Part shown: in pieces, positions 38,909 to 48,046 of the stretch
How positions within the stretch are numbered: the first letter of the stretch is position 1
Layout: every line of letters begins with the position of its first letter
NCBI GenBank assembly: GCA_963792175.1
Contig: CAWBVG010000003.1
Location: forward strand, 105,674-169,673
Length of the DNA: 64,000 bases
Source of the DNA: CAWBVG01 sp963792175
GTDB lineage: Bacteria; Acidobacteriota; Vicinamibacteria; Vicinamibacterales; CAVVIG01
Reading direction: 5' to 3'
Translations under genes and position numbers: made by a program
The notes under the pieces: model-generated
What the model was told of the DNA's origin: nothing
Databases searched by the model: none
The model's input: the letters and a program-made list of their open reading frames with translations, nothing else

Positions 38909-41302
38909 ATGCACATCCCCTCTCGCGTCGCTTGCGGGCTCGCGGCGGCGGCGGTTGTCGCGGGCGCAGCTCAACCGACCGGCGCCAAGGCGGCCCGCAC
39001 CGCCGGCGGCTTCGAACTGACGGTCGACAGCATCATGCGCGGGCCGAAACTCGTGGGCTATCCGCCGACGGGCCTGCGCTGGTCCGGCGATTCGTCGCGC
39101 CTGTACTTCGAGTGGCGGCGGCCGGGAGAGGACGAGGCGTCCACGTGGGTGGTGCCGCGTGACGGCGGCGAGCCGAAGCAGCTGTCCGACGCCGATCGGC
39201 GCAGCGCGCCCCCGGTCGTCGGCGCCTGGGACAAAGCCCATCGCCGCGTGCTGTTCGTCGATCAGGGCGACATCGTGCTGCTCGATTCCGTGAGCGGCAT
39301 GCGCCGCAACGTCACGCGGACGACCGGCAACGAGTCGAACCCGCGCTGGGCGCGACGCGAAAGCGCGGTCAGCTTCGTGCGCGACAACAACCTCTTCCTG
39401 GTGCCGATCGACAGCGGCGAGATCGTCCAGCTCACCGATGTCCAGCCGAAGAAGCGCGATCCACGCGAGACCGACAGCCAGAAATTCGTGAAGGACGAAG
39501 AGCAGAAGCTGATCGAGCACACGCGCGTGCAGGCGGAAAAGAAGAAGAAGACCGAAGACAAGGACAAGGCGCGCGCGCTGCCGAAGCTGGAGCTGGCCGA
39601 TCGTCAGGCTGCGACCGATCTCCAGCTGTCGCCCGACGGCACGCACGTGTTCGTCCTGATCGTCGAGCGCACCGAGACGGCGAAACGGACCAACGTGCCG
39701 AACTACGTCACCGAGTCGAGCTACACGGAGGACATCCCCGCACGGACGTTCGTCGGCGACGCGCAGGACAAGCGCACGCTGGCGATCATGAATCTGGAAA
39801 CCGGCAAGACGTCGCAAGCGGATGCCGGCTTCGCCGGCACGGTTCCTCTCAAGCCGGCGCAGGACGGCAAGACGCAGCCGCGCGCCGTCCGCTGGGGCAT
39901 GCCGCAGATATCAGACGACGGCGCGCGGGCGGTCGCGCACGTGCGCGCCGACGACAACAAGGACCGCTGGCTGGTGGTCGTCGATCCCGAATCGGGCAAG
40001 AGCCGCGTGCTCGACACGCTGCATGACGACGCCTGGGTGCGCGAGGTCGGCGGCTTCGGACCGAACGATCCGTCGTTTGGCTGGCAGGCGGATCAAACCC
40101 ACGTCTGGTTTCTCTCGGAGCGCGATCGGTGGATGCATCTGTACAGCGTCGACGCCACCGCCGATCGTCCGGCCCCCCGGCAGCTGACCGAAGGAAAGTG
40201 GGAGATCGAGTCGGTCAGTCTGTCGCCCGACAAGCGGAAGTTCTACATCACCAGCACCGAGGTCCATCCAGGCGAGCGGCATATCTACGCGATGGCCGTG
40301 GAAGGCGGCGCGCGCACGAAGCTGACGTCGATGACCGGCGGAAGCGCCGGCGAAGTCTCGCCCGACGACAGCACGTTCGGGATTGTCTATTCGAGCAGCA
40401 CCAGGCCGCACGAGGTCTACCTGATGCCGAACCGCCCGGGCGCCGCCGCGAAGCAGGTCACCACGACGCCGACGGAGGAGTGGCGTTCGTTCAAGTGGGC
40501 CGATCCGCAGCTGATTACCTACAAGACGCGCGACGGCGTCGACGTGTATGCGCGGCTGTTCACACCCGAGATGATGGGCGCGCGCCGCGATCCGGCGGCC
40601 CCCGCCGTGGTCTTCGTCCATGGCGCCGGTTACGCGCAGAACGCCCACAAGTACTGGCCGAGCTATTACCGCGAGTACATGTTCCACAACCTGCTCGCGT
40701 CGCGCGGCTTCGTGGTGCTCGACCCGGATTACCGCGCCAGCTCGGGCTACGGCCGCGACTGGCGCACCGCGATTTACCAGCACATGGGCGGCAAGGATCT
40801 GGACGACGTGGTCGACGGGGCGAAGTATCTGGTCGACAAACACAAGGTCAATCCGAAGCACATCGGCGTCTACGGCGGCAGCTACGGCGGCTTCATCACC
40901 TTGATGGCGATGTTCACCTCGCCGGACACCTTCGCCGCCGGCGCGGCGCTCCGGCCGGTGACCGACTGGTCGCACTACAACCACGGGTATACGTCGAGCA
41001 TCCTCAACGAGCCGCAGGCCGACGCCGAGGCGTACCGAAAGAGCTCGCCGATCTACTTCGCGGGGGGTCTCAAGGGGGCGCTGCTGATCCTGCATGGCAT
41101 GGTGGACACCAACGTGCTGTTCCAGGACAGCGTGCGTCTGGCGCAGCGGCTGATCGAGCTGCGCAAGGAGAACTGGTCGTTTGCGCCGTATCCCGTCGAG
41201 AACCACGGGTTCGAGGAGGAGACCAGCTGGGCGGACGAGTACAAGCGGATCCTCAACCTGTTCGAGCAGCACCTGAAAAATGACCCGCGACGAGCTTCTT
41301 GA
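38909..41302 (+). CDS. S9 family peptidase (prolyl oligopeptidase / DPP-IV-like)
   Basis: Intact, 797 residues. Signal peptide (CGLAAAAVVAGAAQPTGA), an N-terminal beta-propeller (LRWSGDSSRLYFEW, LQLSPDGTHVFVL, VSLSPDKRKFYITS) with an inserted charged helix (about residues 185-220, rich in Lys/Glu), and a C-terminal alpha/beta hydrolase domain. Catalytic triad by position: Ser658 in VYGGSYGGFITLM, Asp733 in HGMVDTNVLFQDS, His766 in VENHGFEEETSW. A secreted or periplasmic aminopeptidase. The last 23 bases overlap the pyrE start. Confidence 0.9.
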   Translation: MHIPSRVACGLAAAAVVAGAAQPTGAKAARTAGGFELTVDSIMRGPKLVGYPPTGLRWSGDSSRLYFEWRRPGEDEASTWVVPRDGGEPKQLSDADRRSAPPVVGAWDKAHRRVLFVDQGDIVLLDSVSGMRRNVTRTTGNESNPRWARRESAVSFVRDNNLFLVPIDSGEIVQLTDVQPKKRDPRETDSQKFVKDEEQKLIEHTRVQAEKKKKTEDKDKARALPKLELADRQAATDLQLSPDGTHVFVLIVERTETAKRTNVPNYVTESSYTEDIPARTFVGDAQDKRTLAIMNLETGKTSQADAGFAGTVPLKPAQDGKTQPRAVRWGMPQISDDGARAVAHVRADDNKDRWLVVVDPESGKSRVLDTLHDDAWVREVGGFGPNDPSFGWQADQTHVWFLSERDRWMHLYSVDATADRPAPRQLTEGKWEIESVSLSPDKRKFYITSTEVHPGERHIYAMAVEGGARTKLTSMTGGSAGEVSPDDSTFGIVYSSSTRPHEVYLMPNRPGAAAKQVTTTPTEEWRSFKWADPQLITYKTRDGVDVYARLFTPEMMGARRDPAAPAVVFVHGAGYAQNAHKYWPSYYREYMFHNLLASRGFVVLDPDYRASSGYGRDWRTAIYQHMGGKDLDDVVDGAKYLVDKHKVNPKHIGVYGGSYGGFITLMAMFTSPDTFAAGAALRPVTDWSHYNHGYTSSILNEPQADAEAYRKSSPIYFAGGLKGALLILHGMVDTNVLFQDSVRLAQRLIELRKENWSFAPYPVENHGFEEETSWADEYKRILNLFEQHLKNDPRRAS

Positions 41303-41876
41303 TCTGTTCCGCCGTTCGGGGGCCCTGCTCGAGGGTCACTTCCGGCTGACGTCGGGACTTCACAGCTCCGGTTACCTGCAGTGCGCGCTCGTCCTGCAGC
41401 ACCCGGCGCATGCCGAGGCGCTGGGACGGGCGATTGCCGATCGCACGCGAAGCCTCCGGCCGACGGCCGTGCTCTCGCCGGCGCTCGGCGGCGTCGTGAT
41501 CGGACACGAGGTCGGCCGCGCGCTCGGTGTCCGCGCGCTGTTTGCCGAGCGGCAGGACGGCGAGCTGACGCTGCGGCGCGGCTTCGTGATCGCCGAGAAC
41601 GATCGCGTCCTCGTCGTCGAAGACGTGCTGACCACCGGCGGCTCGACGCGCGAAACGATGCAGGTCGCCCGGGCGTCCGGCGGCCAGGTGGTCGGTGCCG
41701 CGTCGATCGTCAATCGCTCGGGCCTTCGACTAGGCTCAGGGCAGGTGGCTGCCCTGTTCGATGTCCCGTTCGCGTCGCTGCTCGACATCGACCTTCCGAC
41801 ATACGAACCCGACAAGTGTCCGCTGTGCGCTCAGGGGCTGCCGGTGGTGAAGCCCGGGTCGCAGGCCAGTGGCTGA
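41280..41876 (+). CDS. pyrE: Orotate phosphoribosyltransferase (second copy)
   Basis: Intact, 198 residues from ATG 41280, overlapping the peptidase end. HFRLTSGLHSSGYLQCALVL, LSPALGGVVIGHEVGRALG, RQDGELTLRRGFVI and the PRPP motif VLVVEDVLTTGGSTRETMQV fit PyrE. It ends DIDLPTYEPDKCPLCAQGLP. An 8-residue insert (LRLGSGQV) in the segment that is normally IVDRSGG..AALFDVPF is encoded by a palindromic element. This copy, not the one in the pyr operon, has the standard PyrE features. Confidence 0.88.
   Translation: MTRDELLDLFRRSGALLEGHFRLTSGLHSSGYLQCALVLQHPAHAEALGRAIADRTRSLRPTAVLSPALGGVVIGHEVGRALGVRALFAERQDGELTLRRGFVIAENDRVLVVEDVLTTGGSTRETMQVARASGGQVVGAASIVNRSGLRLGSGQVAALFDVPFASLLDIDLPTYEPDKCPLCAQGLPVVKPGSQASG
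41721..41745. repeat. CCTTCGACTAGGCTCAGGGC element inside pyrE
   Basis: In-frame insertion read as LRLGSGQV. Its 5' and 3' parts match (in complement) the element in the arsR tail at 11375-11420. Confidence 0.6.
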
Positions 41877-41894
41877 CGTTGACGGCTGAACGGT

Positions 41895-41987
41895 TCATCA
41901 CGAAGGCACGAAGAGTACGAAGGACACGATGTTTATCTTGTACAAGCATTGGCTTCGTGCCTTCGTTTCCTTCGTGTCTTCGTGATA
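41895..41987. repeat. Inverted CACGAAGGCACGAAG phrase array
   Basis: Left arm (41895-41929) TCATCACGAAGGCACGAAG, AGTACGAAGGACACGA. Right arm (41952-41987) GCTTCGTGCCTTCGTTTCC, TTCGTGTCTTCGTGATA. Loop of about 22 bases. It fills the gap between pyrE and truA and could form a long hairpin. Confidence 0.8.
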
Positions 41988-42006
41988 GACCGTGATCACA
42001 AGCCTG

Positions 42007-42792
42007 ATGCCGACCTTCAAGATCACCCTCGCCTACGACGGCACCGATTTCGTCGGCTGGCAGCGGCAGGCGGCGGGCGTTTCCATTCAAGGGCTCCTCG
42101 AAGACGCGCTGCGCGAGCTCGACGGACGCGACGTCACGGTGATGGGCGCCGGACGGACGGATGCGGGGGTTCACGCCCTCGGTCAGGTCGCCGCATTCGC
42201 CATCGAGCGCCCGCTGGCGGCCGACGCCGTGGTGCGCGCGCTCAACGCGCGCCTGCCCCCCACCGTGCGCGTGCTGTCCGCGGAAGACGCGCCGGCCTCG
42301 TTCCGGGCGCGCGCCGACGCGCGGTCGAAAACCTACCGCTATCGCATCTGGAACGGTGATGTCGTCAGCCCGTTCGAGCGCCGCTTCGTCTGGCACGTGC
42401 CGGGTGCGCTGGACGTGGACGCCATGCGGGCGGCGGCGCAACTCGTGGAAGGCAGGCACGATTTTGCAGCCTTTCAAACGGCCGGCAGCGACGTGCGCAC
42501 CACCGAACGCGAGATTCTCAAATCCGCCATCCAATCCGAGACCCGCGATCCGCACTCCGCCATCCTGACCTACGAGGTCTGCGGCACCGGTTTCCTGCGA
42601 CACATGGTGCGCGCGATCGCCGGCTCGCTGGTCGAAGTCGGGCGAGGGCACCGCCCGCCGGCGTGGATGGCGGACGTGGTCGCGTCCCGCGATCGGGGGC
42701 AGGCGGGCCCGACGGCGCCGGCCCGCGGCCTGTTTCTCGTGAGCGTCGTGTATGGTGTTGTACAATCAAGGTTTACTCCTAAGGAACCGTAA
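42007..42792 (+). CDS. truA: tRNA pseudouridine(38-40) synthase
   Basis: Intact, 261 residues. ATG 42007 (MPTFKITLAYDGTDFVGWQR) is preferred to the in-frame GTG 41992 because family members begin here. The catalytic Asp52 is in GAGRTDAGVHALGQ; RSKTYRYRIWNG and GTGFLRHMVRAIAGSLVEVG are conserved. Modifies uridines 38-40 in the anticodon arm. The stop TAA shares its last base with the uppS ATG (TAATG). Confidence 0.93.
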   Translation: MPTFKITLAYDGTDFVGWQRQAAGVSIQGLLEDALRELDGRDVTVMGAGRTDAGVHALGQVAAFAIERPLAADAVVRALNARLPPTVRVLSAEDAPASFRARADARSKTYRYRIWNGDVVSPFERRFVWHVPGALDVDAMRAAAQLVEGRHDFAAFQTAGSDVRTTEREILKSAIQSETRDPHSAILTYEVCGTGFLRHMVRAIAGSLVEVGRGHRPPAWMADVVASRDRGQAGPTAPARGLFLVSVVYGVVQSRFTPKEP

Positions 42793-43583
42793 TGTCGCTC
42801 GAGCAGCTGCTGGCGTGGATTCCGCCGGGATCGCCCGACGAAGCGCTGGCCCGCCAGGTCAATTTCGACCAGCTGCCGTCGCACGTGGCCATCATCATGG
42901 ATGGCAACGGGCGCTGGGCGGCGCAGCGCCATCTTCCGCGCGTCGAAGGCCACCGTGCCGGTATCGACTCCGTGCGCGATGTCGTGGAGAGCTCGGCGCG
43001 GCTCGGCATCGAGGTGCTCACGCTGTACGCGTTTTCGCTCGAGAACTGGAAGCGGCCGCGCGCGGAAGTGAACACGCTGATGCTGCTGCTCAAGCGCTAC
43101 ATCCGCCTCGAGCTCGGCACGCTGCACAAGAACAACATCCAGTTTCGCGTCATCGGCCGCAGCGAGGATCTCGCACCCGACGTCCAGCGCGAGCTCGAAA
43201 TCGGCATCCAGCAGACGGCGGCCAACAGCGGGATGCAGTTCAACATCGCGCTGAACTACGGCGGACGCGCGGAAATCGTCGACGCCGCGCGCCGCGCGAT
43301 TCGGTCCGGCATGGCCGCCGACGACCTCGACGAGCGCCGGTTCGGCGAATTCCTCTACACGAGCGGTCAACCGGATCCCGATCTGCTGATTCGGACCAGC
43401 GGCGAGATGCGCGTCAGCAACTTCCTGCTGTGGCAGATCGCCTACGCTGAGATCTGGGTCACCGAAACGCTGTGGCCCGATTTTCGACGCCGTCACCTGC
43501 TCGAAGCCGTGATCGCCTACCAGAAGCGGGACCGCCGGTACGGCGGCATCAAGCCGTCGCCGGTAGCGCTCGGCGTCAAGTGA
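42792..43583 (+). CDS. uppS: Undecaprenyl diphosphate synthase (isoprenyl transferase)
   Basis: Intact, 263 residues. cis-Prenyltransferase making the C55 lipid carrier for peptidoglycan and O-antigen. Conserved Asp37 in IIMDGNGRWAAQR, YAFSLENWKRPRAEV, and the diphosphate-binding DLLIRTSGEMRVSNFLLWQ. Start ATG 42792 overlaps the truA stop by one base; the TGA (43581-43583) overlaps the cdsA GTG (GTGA). Confidence 0.94.
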   Translation: MSLEQLLAWIPPGSPDEALARQVNFDQLPSHVAIIMDGNGRWAAQRHLPRVEGHRAGIDSVRDVVESSARLGIEVLTLYAFSLENWKRPRAEVNTLMLLLKRYIRLELGTLHKNNIQFRVIGRSEDLAPDVQRELEIGIQQTAANSGMQFNIALNYGGRAEIVDAARRAIRSGMAADDLDERRFGEFLYTSGQPDPDLLIRTSGEMRVSNFLLWQIAYAEIWVTETLWPDFRRRHLLEAVIAYQKRDRRYGGIKPSPVALGVK

Positions 43584-44392
43584 CGCGGGTTCTCAGCGGC
43601 GCGGTCCTCGTCGCTGTCGCAGTCGCCGTCGTCTGGCTCGCTCCTCCGCTGATCTTTCTTGCCGTCGCCGAAGCGCTGCTGGTCCTCGCGTTCATCGAAT
43701 ACGCGAAGCTGGCGGCGGCCGGCGGCACGCCCGTTCCCTTCGCGCCCGCGTGCGCCGCCACGATGCTGACCAGCCTCGGCATGGGCACGAGCGTGTGGAT
43801 CCTGGATCGCCTGGTGCTTGGCACCATGGTGCTCGACGCCATCCTCATCTCGGGGTTCGTGGCGCTGGCGGCCATCACGCTGACGTCGTGGAAAGGCGAG
43901 CGCGACGCCCTCGGCCGCGCCGCGGCGGCGGTGTTTCCGATGTTGTATTCGGGGATGCCGATCGGGTCGATGATCGCGATTCGTGCGCAGCCGGGACGCG
44001 AGGCGCTGTTCCTCCTCATGCTGACCGTGATGGCCAGCGACACCGCGCAGTACTACACGGGGCGCGCGCTCGGCCGCCGCCTGCTGGCGCCCGCCATCAG
44101 TCCGAAAAAGACGGTCGAAGGGGCGATCGGCGGATTCGTGTTCGGCGCCCTCCTGCTGGCGGTCGCTGGCGCATGGTGGCTCCCCGGCTTTCCGATCGGC
44201 TTTCGCGCGCTGCTCGGCGTGGCCATCGTCGCACTCGGCATTGCCGGAGATCTCTTCGAGTCGATGCTCAAGCGCAGCGCGGGCGTGAAAGACAGCTCGG
44301 CGCTGATCCCAGGACACGGCGGCGTGCTCGATCGGATCGACGCGCTGCTGTTCGCCGCGCCGGTCTATTACATCGTGTTGAAGTATGCGTAG
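43580..44392 (+). CDS. cdsA: Phosphatidate cytidylyltransferase
   Basis: Intact, 270 residues from GTG 43580. About eight membrane helices. It makes CDP-diacylglycerol for phospholipids. Signatures: SDTAQYYTGRALGRR, ISPKKTVEGAIGGFVFGALL and the family motif GDLFESMLKRSAGVKDSSAL followed by IPGHGGVLDRIDALLFAAP. Placed between uppS and dxr, the common bacterial order. Confidence 0.93.
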   Translation: MTRVLSGAVLVAVAVAVVWLAPPLIFLAVAEALLVLAFIEYAKLAAAGGTPVPFAPACAATMLTSLGMGTSVWILDRLVLGTMVLDAILISGFVALAAITLTSWKGERDALGRAAAAVFPMLYSGMPIGSMIAIRAQPGREALFLLMLTVMASDTAQYYTGRALGRRLLAPAISPKKTVEGAIGGFVFGALLLAVAGAWWLPGFPIGFRALLGVAIVALGIAGDLFESMLKRSAGVKDSSALIPGHGGVLDRIDALLFAAPVYYIVLKYA

Positions 44393-44464
44393 CGACCTGT
44401 GGAGCCCGCGTCCAGCGTTCGGCGGACCATCGGTCTGCCCTACGTCGCTGCTGGCGGCTCCGTT
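44393..44464. other. Gap between cdsA and dxr
   Basis: 72 bases with no gene. The GTG start of dxr has only a weak ribosome site. Nothing else is recognisable. Confidence 0.3.
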
Positions 44465-45639
44465 GTGAAGCGAATCGCGATTCTCGGCTCCACCGGCTCG
44501 ATCGGCCAGAGCGCGCTCGCCGTGATCGACGCGCATCGCCGATCGTCTCCAGATCGTCGGTCTCGCCGCCGGCGAAAACGCCGAGCGGCTGGCGGCCCAG
44601 GTGGCGCGCTACCGGCCGCGCGTGGCGGCCATGGCCAGCGGCGATGCGATCGATCGGCTGCGCCGGATCGGCGCGGTCGGCGAGACGATCCTGGCCGGCG
44701 CCGGACGCGACGGCCTCGTGGCGGTCGCGTCGCACCCGGACGTCGATATCGTGCTCTGCGCCTCGAGCGGCACGGACGGCCTCGAGGCGGTGCTCGCCGC
44801 GATCGAGCACGGCAAGACGATCGCGCTCGCGAACAAGGAAGTGCTCGTGATGGCCGGTGGCATCGTCACCGACGCGGCGTCGCGCAAAGGCGTCGCGATC
44901 CTGCCGGTCGACAGCGAGCACAACGCGATTCACCAGTGCCTGCACGGCCGCGTGCCGTCGGAGATCCGTCGTCTCGTGTCTGACCGCGTCTGGCGGTCCG
45001 TTTCGCGGGCGCACGTCGGGCCAGCTCGCCGACGTCACCGCCGAGGAGGCGCTGCAGCATCCGACCTGGCGCATGGGACGCAAGATCACGATCGACTCGG
45101 CGACGCTGATGAACAAGGGGCTCGAGGTCATCGAGGCGCACTGGTTGTTTGGCGTTCCGGGCGACCACATCGACGTCGTCATCCACCCGCAGTCGGTGGT
45201 GCACTCGATGGTGGAGCTGACCGATGGTTCGATCATCGCGCAGCTCGGCGTGACGGACATGCGCCTGCCGATTCAGTACGCGTTCTCCTACCCCGAGCGC
45301 TGGGCGGCGCCGTGGCCGTCGCTCGATCTGGCGCGCGCGGCCCGGCTCGATTTCGAGGTGCCCGACACCACGGCGTTTCCCTGTCTGCAGCTCGCCTACC
45401 GCGCGCTCGCGGCAGAACGCAGCCTGCCGGTGGTCCTGAACGCCGCCAACGAAATTGCCGTGGACGCCTTCCTCGAGGGACGCATCGGCTTCACAGCAAT
45501 TCACGAGATTACAGCGCAAACGATGGCTGCCCACGCAGCCGCCGAAGTCGCCACGCTCGAGGCAGTGCGCGCGGTGGATGCCTGGGCACGACAGTACGCC
45601 GCGGAGATTGCCCGCGGGTTAAGATTAAAGGAGGTGTAA
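44465..45639 (+). CDS. dxr: 1-deoxy-D-xylulose 5-phosphate reductoisomerase
   Basis: Second enzyme of the MEP isoprenoid pathway (DXP to MEP, NADPH). The start is GTG 44465 (KRIAILGSTGSIGQSALAV, the NADPH site). The frame changes at about 44540 and 44990; between are ALANKEVLVMAGGIV and ILPVDSEHNAIHQCL (metal/substrate Asp, Glu), and after them HPTWRMGRKITIDSATLMNK, GLEVIEAHWLFGVP. About 390 residues as expected. All catalytic segments are present, so I regard the indels as sequencing errors. Confidence 0.92.
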
Positions 45640-45672
45640 AGGACGAAGTCTGAAGGATGAAGTCTGAAGGCT
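45637..45672. repeat. GAAGTCTGAAGGATGAAG phrase repeat
   Basis: Two and a half units of ACGAAGTCTGAAGGATG and AAGTCTGAAGGCTGATG between the dxr TAA and the rseP ATG; the rseP start codon directly follows the last unit. Confidence 0.65.
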
Positions 45673-45673
45673 G

Positions 45674-47017
45674 ATGACCACATTACTGGCGTTTGCGTTC
45701 GTTCTTGGCGTTCTCGTGTTCGTGCACGAGCTCGGCCACTTTCTTGCCGCCAAGCGTGTCGGCATCCGCGTGCTCAAGTTTCAGCTCGGCTTCAATCCCA
45801 CCGTGATCAGCTTCCGCCGCGGCGACACCGAGTACGGCATCGGCGCCCTCCCGCTCGGCGGCTACGTCAAGATGGCCGGCGAGAATCCCGACGACGTCGA
45901 GCGCGACAAGGACGGCAACGTCATCCGGCGGCATGACGAATTCCTCTCGAAGAGCAAATGGCAGCGGTTCCAGGTGCTGATCATGGGACCGACCATGAAC
46001 ATCCTGCTCGCGGTCCTGCTCACGGCCCTGGTGCTCTACCAGGGTGTCGAGAAGGGCGTCTACGAAGACCAGCCGCCCGTGGTCGGCGCGATCGCGGAAG
46101 GTTCGCCGGCGGCTGGCGCCGGCGTGCGGCCCGGCGATCGGGTCGAGGCGGTGAACGATCACACCGTCAACACCTGGGAGCAGCTGTATATCGCGATCGG
46201 TTCACGTCCCAATCGCGAAGTCGATCTCCGCGTCCTTCGCGACGGTCAACCGATCACCCTCAAGATGACGCCGACCACGACCGGGCAGGGCCGGTTCGAG
46301 TTCGGCGATATCGGCGTGTTTCCCAGCGTCCACCCGCATCTGGCATCGGTGACGCCCGGCGATCCGGGCGCTCGGGGCGGCCTCAAGGATGGCGACGTGA
46401 TCGTCGCCGTCGACGGCAAGCCGATGACCTTCCACTATCAGATGCGGGAGCTCATCGCGAGTCACCCCGAAAAGCCGATGCGGATCACGGTCGATCGCGG
46501 CGGCGTGCAGGAGACGCTGACCGTCACACCGGATCGGAAGGGCACGGTCGGTTGGCTCGGCGTGCGGCCCGTCGACGACACGATTAGCGTCAAGCCCGGG
46601 GCGGTCCAGGCAGTCACGATGAGCGTGGAACGGAACATCGAGTCCGCCGGGCTGATCTTTCAGGCGTTGTGGGGACTGGTCACGCGAGAAGTCTCGCCGA
46701 AGCAGTTGATGGGTCCCGTCGCGATCGCGCAGCTGTCCGGCGAATCGGCCCAGCTTGGCTGGGTGGCGCTCTTCGGCTTGATGGCCTCGATCAGTCTCAA
46801 CCTCGGCCTGCTCAACCTGATGCCGATTCCGGTCCTCGACGGCGGGCACATCTTCATGATGGCGCTCGAAGGCATCGCGCGGCGCGACTTCAGCATGCGG
46901 GTGAAGGAAAAAGTTCTGCTGGCGGGTTTTGTCCTCATTTTGATGCTGATGGTGACCGTCATCTACAACGATCTGACCCGCATCGCCTGGATCGAACGGC
47001 TGATGCCCTGGCGGTAG
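45674..47017 (+). CDS. rseP: Site-2 zinc metalloprotease RseP
   Basis: Intact, 447 residues. Intramembrane protease that cleaves anti-sigma factors and signal-peptide remnants. Zinc motif HELGH (residues 18-22) in the first helix and the third ligand in LLNLMPIPVLDGGHIFMMAL. Two tandem PDZ domains (about 120-215 and 215-290; GSPAAGAGVRPGDRVEAVND and GDPGARGGLKDGDVIVAVDG). Last gene of the truA-uppS-cdsA-dxr-rseP run. Confidence 0.94.
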   Translation: MTTLLAFAFVLGVLVFVHELGHFLAAKRVGIRVLKFQLGFNPTVISFRRGDTEYGIGALPLGGYVKMAGENPDDVERDKDGNVIRRHDEFLSKSKWQRFQVLIMGPTMNILLAVLLTALVLYQGVEKGVYEDQPPVVGAIAEGSPAAGAGVRPGDRVEAVNDHTVNTWEQLYIAIGSRPNREVDLRVLRDGQPITLKMTPTTTGQGRFEFGDIGVFPSVHPHLASVTPGDPGARGGLKDGDVIVAVDGKPMTFHYQMRELIASHPEKPMRITVDRGGVQETLTVTPDRKGTVGWLGVRPVDDTISVKPGAVQAVTMSVERNIESAGLIFQALWGLVTREVSPKQLMGPVAIAQLSGESAQLGWVALFGLMASISLNLGLLNLMPIPVLDGGHIFMMALEGIARRDFSMRVKEKVLLAGFVLILMLMVTVIYNDLTRIAWIERLMPWR

Positions 47018-47025
47018 ACGGCCCG

Positions 47026-47039
47026 GAACGGAGCCGTTC
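47026..47039 (+). terminator. Possible hairpin after rseP
   Basis: GAACGG-AG-CCGTTC, a short perfect stem eight bases after the rseP stop. There is no T run, so this is only a weak terminator candidate. Confidence 0.3.
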
Positions 47040-47134
47040 TACTCTCGTCACAAGCACTTACGAACAATCCGGCGGACGCCGGCTCGTACTTTGCACAGAG
47101 CCCTTGGTGTAGTGTTGTCGGTTTGGAGGTAGCT

Positions 47135-48046
47135 GTGAAGTTACTCAGATTGCTCGGGGCAGTGATCCTGGCGGCCGGCGTCGCTGCGCCGGCCCGCGCC
47201 CAGTCTTCCGTGACCAGCGCGGACATCCAGCGTCTCCAGGATGTCAGTTACGAGGCCTCGCGCGACGTTGCGCAGGCGCGCACCCGCGACGCGGCGCTGG
47301 CGTCTCAGCTCCAGGCGGAGCTCGATGATGCGCGCGACGAGGTGATTTATCTCAAAGTGAAGCTGCGTCGCAACGAACCGATGTCGCGCGGCGACTACAA
47401 CGACGTGCGCGATCGCATCGAGAACATCCGCACCCGCGCGCGCGGCGATTCCGCGGGCGGGTACACGCCGCCTGCCGGCTCGCGCTCGGAGTCGGTCCAG
47501 CCGCCGCCGCCGCCGGCGACCTCCCGTCGTGCGCAGAATCCGAACGAAATCCCTGTCGGGACCGAGTTCGACGTTCGCCTTCAGACTTCGCTCTCATCGA
47601 AGACCGCGCAGGTCGAGGATCGCTTCGAGGCGACGACGATGGTCGATCTCCTCGACGAACGAGGGCGCGTGCTCGTGCCATCCGGCTCCGTCATGCGCGG
47701 AGTCGTGAGTTCGGTGAACAAAGCCACCCGCACGGATCGCAAGGGCAGCCTGACGGTCGCGTTCGATCAGGTGACCATCAACGGACGGGCGCACCCGATG
47801 CGCGCCACGGTCACGCAGGCGCTCGAGAGCGAAGGGATCAAGGGCGAGGCGGGGAAGATCGGGATTGGCGCCGGCGCCGGCGCGATTCTCGGCGCCATTC
47901 TCGGCGGCGCGAAGGGCGCGCTTGCCGGGATTCTCATCGGCGGCGGCGGGACGATCGCTGCCACCGAGGGGAAGGACGTCGAGCTGCCCGTCGGAACAAC
48001 GCTTCGCGTCCGGCTGGATTCTCCGCTGACGCTCAGCGCTCGCTGA
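47135..48046 (+). CDS. Exported coiled-coil / glycine-zipper protein, hypothetical
   Basis: About 303 residues. GTG 47135 (MKLLRLLGAVILAAGVAAPA) is chosen because GGAGGT lies just before it; the open frame begins 12 bases earlier. Signal peptide to ARAQ, a helical coiled coil (about 30-95, SYEASRDVAQARTRDAALAS), a Pro/Ser linker, a beta-rich part (IPVGTEFDVRLQTSLSSKTA, VLVPSGSVMRGVVSSVNKA) and a glycine zipper (GIGAGAGAILGAILGGAKGA). It ends in VGTTLRVRLDSPLTL. The beta part recalls TrbI/VirB10-like conjugation and envelope proteins. Function unknown; probably periplasmic or outer-membrane. Confidence 0.65.
   Translation: MKLLRLLGAVILAAGVAAPARAQSSVTSADIQRLQDVSYEASRDVAQARTRDAALASQLQAELDDARDEVIYLKVKLRRNEPMSRGDYNDVRDRIENIRTRARGDSAGGYTPPAGSRSESVQPPPPPATSRRAQNPNEIPVGTEFDVRLQTSLSSKTAQVEDRFEATTMVDLLDERGRVLVPSGSVMRGVVSSVNKATRTDRKGSLTVAFDQVTINGRAHPMRATVTQALESEGIKGEAGKIGIGAGAGAILGAILGGAKGALAGILIGGGGTIAATEGKDVELPVGTTLRVRLDSPLTLSAR

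Noticed and set aside
39911..41272. Minus-strand frame of 453 residues opposite the S9 peptidase
   Set aside because: Shadow of a highly GC-biased gene; no family motif, and the plus-strand frame has a complete catalytic triad.
44465..45639. dxr as a pseudogene
   Set aside because: All catalytic motifs are present in order, only single-base frame changes separate them, and the pathway is expected to be essential; error is the simpler reading.
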